Positions 34,403 through 37,946 of a stretch of DNA of 37,946 nt are shown here, one piece after another. Below the pieces are notes generated by a model. That model ran no database searches. It saw only the letters and a list, made by a program, of their open reading frames with translations, and was not told where the DNA came from. Position numbers and translations under genes: made by a program. The DNA is taken from contig NZ_NPJI01000039.1 in the NCBI RefSeq assembly GCF_002251435.1, forward strand, positions 1 to 37,946, read 5' to 3'. This DNA is from Prevotella sp. P2-180 (lineage in GTDB: Bacteria > Bacteroidota > Bacteroidia > Bacteroidales > Bacteroidaceae). How positions within the stretch are numbered: the first letter of the stretch is position 1; each line of letters starts with the position of its first letter.

Positions 34403-36349
34403 ATGAAATACGGATTTGCAACAGTCGCAGCCGCTGTTCCAAGAGTGAAAGTGGCAGACACTCATTATAACATCCTCGCCATTGAGGAACAAATAGCCAT
34501 AGCCAACAGCCGTGGCGTGGAACTCATCGTCTTCCCGGAACTCTCCATTACAGGTTATTCCTGCCAAGACCTCTTCCATTCACAGTTGCTGCTCGAAAAG
34601 GCGGAAGATGCTCTCATGCACCTTCTAGATTTCTCACGTAAACTCGACATCATTTCTGTCGTGGGTATGCCTGTGGCTGTAGGCGACATACTTCTCAACT
34701 GCGCAGTTGTGGTTCAGCAAGGAGTCATCATTGGCATCGTACCGAAAACATTCCTGCCAAACTATGGCGAGTTCTATGAAAAACGCTGGTTTTGCTCTGC
34801 ACTCGACATCCATTCGCAAACCATCTACATTGCCGGCAACCCCATTACCATCACACCAGAACCCAAGGTGTTCACTACTTACGACGGACTAAAGTTCGGC
34901 ATCGAGATATGCGAGGATCTTTGGTCGCCACTGCCACCAAGCAACAATCTCACACTCGCAGGAGCCGACATCATTGTCAACCTCTCTGCCAGCGACGAGC
35001 TCATAGGCAAGCACCAATACCTTCGCCAGCTCATTTCGCAGCAAAGCGCACGAACCCTGTCGGCTTATGTATACTCCAGCTGCGGATTCGGCGAGAGCAC
35101 ACAGGATGTGGTCTATGGAGGAAATGCCATCATAGCCGAAAACGGACGCATGTTGTTCGAATCAGAAAGGTTCTGCAAGGAACCACAACTCGGCATTGCA
35201 CAGATAGACATTGACCGCCTGCGTAGCGAACGACGCTCCAACACCACATTCACACTGGCACAACGCACAGCAAGCGCAGTGGACATAAAAACAAGACAGC
35301 CTGAGGAAATGACAGAATTCCGGCTCGTACGAGACATCGACCCCACTCCGTTCATTCCAAAGAGTGACGATATGAAACACTCGTGCGAGGAAATACTAAA
35401 CATACAGACCTCCGGACTTGCAAAACGTCTTGATCATACTGGTTGCAAGCATGTGGTGGTGGGCATCAGCGGCGGACTCGACTCTACCCTCGCCCTACTC
35501 GTATGCGTACGCACATTCGACTATCTCTCGCTCGACCGCAAAGGAATACATGGCATCACCATGCCAGGCTTCGGCACCACCGACCGCACCCATCTCAACG
35601 CTGTCAACCTGATGGAGTCGCTCGGAGTCACCGTCCACGAGATTTCCATAGCCAAAAGTGTCACACAGCATTTCGAGGACATTGGCCACGACAGCGCAAA
35701 GCATGACGTGACCTACGAAAACTCACAAGCGAGGGAGCGAACACAGATACTCATGGACATGGCCAACCGCGTTGGAGGACTGGTAGTAGGCACTGGAGAC
35801 CTCAGCGAACTGGCTCTTGGCTGGGCCACATACAACGGCGACCACATGTCGATGTATGGAGTTAACGCAAGCATACCCAAAACCCTCATACGCCATCTGG
35901 TGAGATATGTTGCCGACAACGATGTAGACGCCCAGTCGCGACTCACGCTGCTTGACATTATCGACACTCCTATTAGCCCAGAACTGATTCCTGCCGACGA
36001 AAACGGCAATATAAGCCAAAAGACCGAAGACCTCGTTGGTCCATACGAACTCCACGACTTCTTCCTCTACCACTACCTTCGCTTCGGCTATCGTCCTGCC
36101 AAACTCTTTCTTATGGCCACTGTGGCTTTCGACGGCCACGACCCTTCGGTGTCTGCCTACGACCACGACACCATTAAGCATTGGTTAAAAACATTTTTCC
36201 GTCGTTTCTTCGCTCAACAGTTCAAGCGTTCATGTCTCCCCGATGGTCCAAAGGTGGGAAGCGTAAGCCTTAGTCCGAGAGGCGACTGGCGAATGCCGTC
36301 CGACGCTTCATGCTGTCTGTGGTTAGAAGAGATTGACAGTCTGAAATAG
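34403..36349 (+). CDS. nadE: Glutamine-dependent NAD+ synthetase
   Basis: The last step of NAD synthesis, amidating deamido-NAD with ammonia from glutamine. At 648 residues it is the two-domain form. The N-terminal nitrilase-type glutaminase has the E46-K115-C170 triad (FPELSITGY, VPKTFLPNY, IEICEDLW), spaced as in the M. tuberculosis enzyme. The C-terminal synthetase has the PP-loop GISGGLDST around 354-362 and the later GTGDLSELALGWATYNGDH. No key residue is missing. It is the last gene of the 13-kb plus-strand run, and the inverted-repeat element at 36360 begins just past its stop. Confidence 0.97.
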   Translation: MKYGFATVAAAVPRVKVADTHYNILAIEEQIAIANSRGVELIVFPELSITGYSCQDLFHSQLLLEKAEDALMHLLDFSRKLDIISVVGMPVAVGDILLNCAVVVQQGVIIGIVPKTFLPNYGEFYEKRWFCSALDIHSQTIYIAGNPITITPEPKVFTTYDGLKFGIEICEDLWSPLPPSNNLTLAGADIIVNLSASDELIGKHQYLRQLISQQSARTLSAYVYSSCGFGESTQDVVYGGNAIIAENGRMLFESERFCKEPQLGIAQIDIDRLRSERRSNTTFTLAQRTASAVDIKTRQPEEMTEFRLVRDIDPTPFIPKSDDMKHSCEEILNIQTSGLAKRLDHTGCKHVVVGISGGLDSTLALLVCVRTFDYLSLDRKGIHGITMPGFGTTDRTHLNAVNLMESLGVTVHEISIAKSVTQHFEDIGHDSAKHDVTYENSQARERTQILMDMANRVGGLVVGTGDLSELALGWATYNGDHMSMYGVNASIPKTLIRHLVRYVADNDVDAQSRLTLLDIIDTPISPELIPADENGNISQKTEDLVGPYELHDFFLYHYLRFGYRPAKLFLMATVAFDGHDPSVSAYDHDTIKHWLKTFFRRFFAQQFKRSCLPDGPKVGSVSLSPRGDWRMPSDASCCLWLEEIDSLK

Positions 36350-36359
36350 CGGTTCGACA

Positions 36360-36544
36360 TTAAACCACAGAGTTTAAGAGATATAGAGTATTTATACTAA
36401 TGAAAGAGGGTGAATGCCAAGGCATTTAGAGCTCATAGAGAGCTGCGCATCATGTTTGCCGCATGGAAACTCTGTGTCCTCTGTCGCTTGCGACCTTCTC
36501 TATAAAACCACAAATCTCTTTTTCTCTTTAACTCTGTGGTTTAA
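36360..36544. repeat. Small palindromic element with 22-bp terminal inverted repeats
   Basis: TTAAACCACAGAG... at 36360-36381 is the inverse of 36523-36544 with one mismatch in 22 bp. Inside are three perfect small hairpins: AATGCC-AA-GGCATT (36413-36426), AGCTC-ATAGA-GAGCT (36430-36444) and GTCGC-TT-GCGAC (36483-36494). No ORF is present. The total is 185 bp, and I see no clear target-site duplication. It looks like a MITE-like or other dispersed palindromic repeat and fills most of the 243-bp gap between the convergent nadE and hydrolase genes, where it might also stop transcription. Confidence 0.8.
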
Positions 36545-36592
36545 ATTAAACCCTTATACATAGAGAATTATCACATGCGAAACTTAAGAAGA

Positions 36593-37918
36593 TTATTCTT
36601 TCACCACCTTTTGGCCGTTAACAATATATATGCCCTTAGGCAGCGATTGGAATGCGTCGCGAATGGTCATGTTCTTGAACAACAGACGGCCGTCTATACT
36701 GTAAATGTCGTGAGTGTCTTCTTTGGGTGTGTCGTTAAACACATCCTCCATACCAGCAGGCACAAAATTGCTAATGGCACTGGCTGCGAAGAAGGCATAA
36801 CTAGTGCCGGTGGGCGTGTGCAGACCATCAAAATAAGTTATGTCATAAGAAGTGTAACCATTGTCGTTCAGATGCTTCTCCATGTTGTACATGTTCAATA
36901 CCGGCACCACTTCGTCTTCCGTAGAATGTACAAAGCTTATTTTGTCTGTCTTTTCCGGTTTCCACGCATCATACACGAGCGAGTTCTCCTTCAGATGTAA
37001 TATGATGTCCTTCATGGCTTCATTCTCCTCGTCAAAGAAAGCGGACGTCACGATTTCGTCAAGGGCAAGACTCTTTTCGTTTATACTGCCGTAGTTCTCA
37101 TAGATATAATTGTTGATGTAGTCGGTGTCATGCTCTTTTGAGTCAAACAGTTCAGGCAGGTCATTGGCAAACTCTTCGTTGAAGATATCTTCATAATTCA
37201 CCTTGTATCCGCCAGCGTCAATCATTCCGCTCATAATCAGTGGCAGTGCCACGGGGTATTGGGTCATGTTTTCTTCTGCCAGTTTCTTATAGTGGGCGTA
37301 CATGTCGTATGGGCCGCCACCAATCACGCAAAGGTCTATTTTCGGCAGTTCGTCGCTGCGGTATCCCTCAGCCACAAGTCTGTTGACCCACATTCCGGAG
37401 TTTCCGCCTTGTGAGTAGCCGAGATTGAGCACCACATTTTCATATTCATATCCCTCATCTTCCAGAATTTTTCTTCCGGCAATGAAAGCATCAATGTTTA
37501 CGCGGGCCGTTGCCCTTCCCTGAAGATACTTTTGATTGCGCTTCACATCGACGCCAAATCCGAATCCGTCGGACTCTATTATGATGTAATTGGTGTTTGA
37601 CAATAATCCCTCCAACGTAAAAAAGCTGCTCACATTGGTAGGACGTGACTTGTCGTCGCTTATGGTATAATGATTAAGCAATCCGCAGCCCTTTGCCTTC
37701 ATCGTCTTGCTGTAGACGCTGTTGGTCATGAAAATGGCGGCAGACAGCACTATGGGAGTCTCTCCGTCAGCATCAATGGTTTCATAGTTGAAATCAAAGC
37801 GCCAGAACGAGCCGCAGCTTGTTTTGTTTATCAATCCAGTTTCTGGTTTTGTCGTTTGCGCCATCAAGTTTATTGACGCCATCAACAGGGATAATAGTAC
37901 AAAAGTAATCTTTTTCAT
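36593..37918 (-). CDS. Secreted alpha/beta hydrolase with type IX sorting tail
   Basis: A 441-residue protein with an N-terminal signal peptide (MKKITFVLLSLLMASINLMAQ). The middle is an alpha/beta-hydrolase: nucleophile GYSQGG (S169), acid D335 in STEDEVVP and His H367 in DGLHTPTG, in the usual order. The last 50 or so residues (DIYSIDGRLLFKN, then LPKGIYIVNGQKVV) match the C-terminal sorting domain used by the type IX secretion system of Prevotella and relatives. It is therefore probably exported to the cell surface. The substrate is unknown; ester or peptide hydrolysis are equally possible. It has no close same-strand neighbour within the window, and its promoter would lie at or past the right edge. 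Confidence 0.88.
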   Translation of the reverse strand: MKKITFVLLSLLMASINLMAQTTKPETGLINKTSCGSFWRFDFNYETIDADGETPIVLSAAIFMTNSVYSKTMKAKGCGLLNHYTISDDKSRPTNVSSFFTLEGLLSNTNYIIIESDGFGFGVDVKRNQKYLQGRATARVNIDAFIAGRKILEDEGYEYENVVLNLGYSQGGNSGMWVNRLVAEGYRSDELPKIDLCVIGGGPYDMYAHYKKLAEENMTQYPVALPLIMSGMIDAGGYKVNYEDIFNEEFANDLPELFDSKEHDTDYINNYIYENYGSINEKSLALDEIVTSAFFDEENEAMKDIILHLKENSLVYDAWKPEKTDKISFVHSTEDEVVPVLNMYNMEKHLNDNGYTSYDITYFDGLHTPTGTSYAFFAASAISNFVPAGMEDVFNDTPKEDTHDIYSIDGRLLFKNMTIRDAFQSLPKGIYIVNGQKVVKE

Positions 37919-37946
37919 ATTTATAATAACTTTTACGTTAATAATT

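Overview
The window looks like a chromosomal core segment from a Prevotella-like member of the Bacteroidales. Four things point there: repeated Bacteroidetes-type promoters (TTTG about 19-20 nt upstream of TAnnTTTG, with the -7 box usually followed by C), a complete bat (aerotolerance) operon, a DUF2027-Smr protein, and a secreted hydrolase ending in a Prevotella-style type IX sorting tail. I saw no phage, integrase, transposase, CRISPR array or tRNA gene. The clearest signals outside ordinary genes are intergenic repeats and gene fusions.

Layout. 1-210 (minus): a strong promoter and a leader that reads like the start of an rRNA operon whose 16S gene would lie off the left edge. 374-4331 (minus): phoH-purC-thrS, closed by a hairpin terminator. 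4435-5214 (plus): an exported M15-like protein, meeting hppA exactly tail to tail. 5215-8235 (minus): an unknown acidic-tailed protein and the membrane pyrophosphatase hppA. 8337-11369 (plus): rarA behind a duplicated promoter block, a D-2-hydroxyacid dehydrogenase and a TRIC-type channel. 11379-14569 (minus): a lipoprotein resembling ABC solute-binding proteins and a 744-residue repeat protein. 14660-16072 (plus): radA. 16073-16381: a 309-bp repeat-rich region between convergent genes. 16382-21435 (minus): a seven-gene cluster (HAD phosphatase, panB, MFS transporter, TIGR02757 protein, mntP, ridA, queC) from one good promoter. 21502-22840 (minus): a response regulator overlapping a half-size AbgT-like membrane protein. 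23085-36349 (plus): a 13-kb run of ten tightly packed genes: moxR, DUF58, a DUF4381-like protein, batA, fused batB-batC, fused batD-batE, a PAP2 phosphatase, queA, DUF2027-Smr and nadE. 36360-36544: a small inverted-repeat element. 36593-37918 (minus): a secreted alpha/beta hydrolase with a type IX sorting tail.

How the genes work together. MoxR, DUF58, the DUF4381-like protein and the BatA-E domains form a recognised set, probably an envelope complex in which an AAA+ ATPase acts with von Willebrand A and TPR proteins at the inner membrane; its biochemical role is still unclear. QueC (preQ0 synthesis) and QueA (epoxyqueuosine formation) are two steps of queuosine tRNA modification but sit in different operons. 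RarA and RadA both serve replication or recombination. PanB and NadE serve CoA and NAD synthesis. No obviously new multi-gene defence or mobile system is present. The best leads are the two Bat fusions, the repeat block at 16099-16345, the duplicated rarA promoter, the palindromic element at 36360-36544, and the response regulator overlapping a half-length transporter-like protein.
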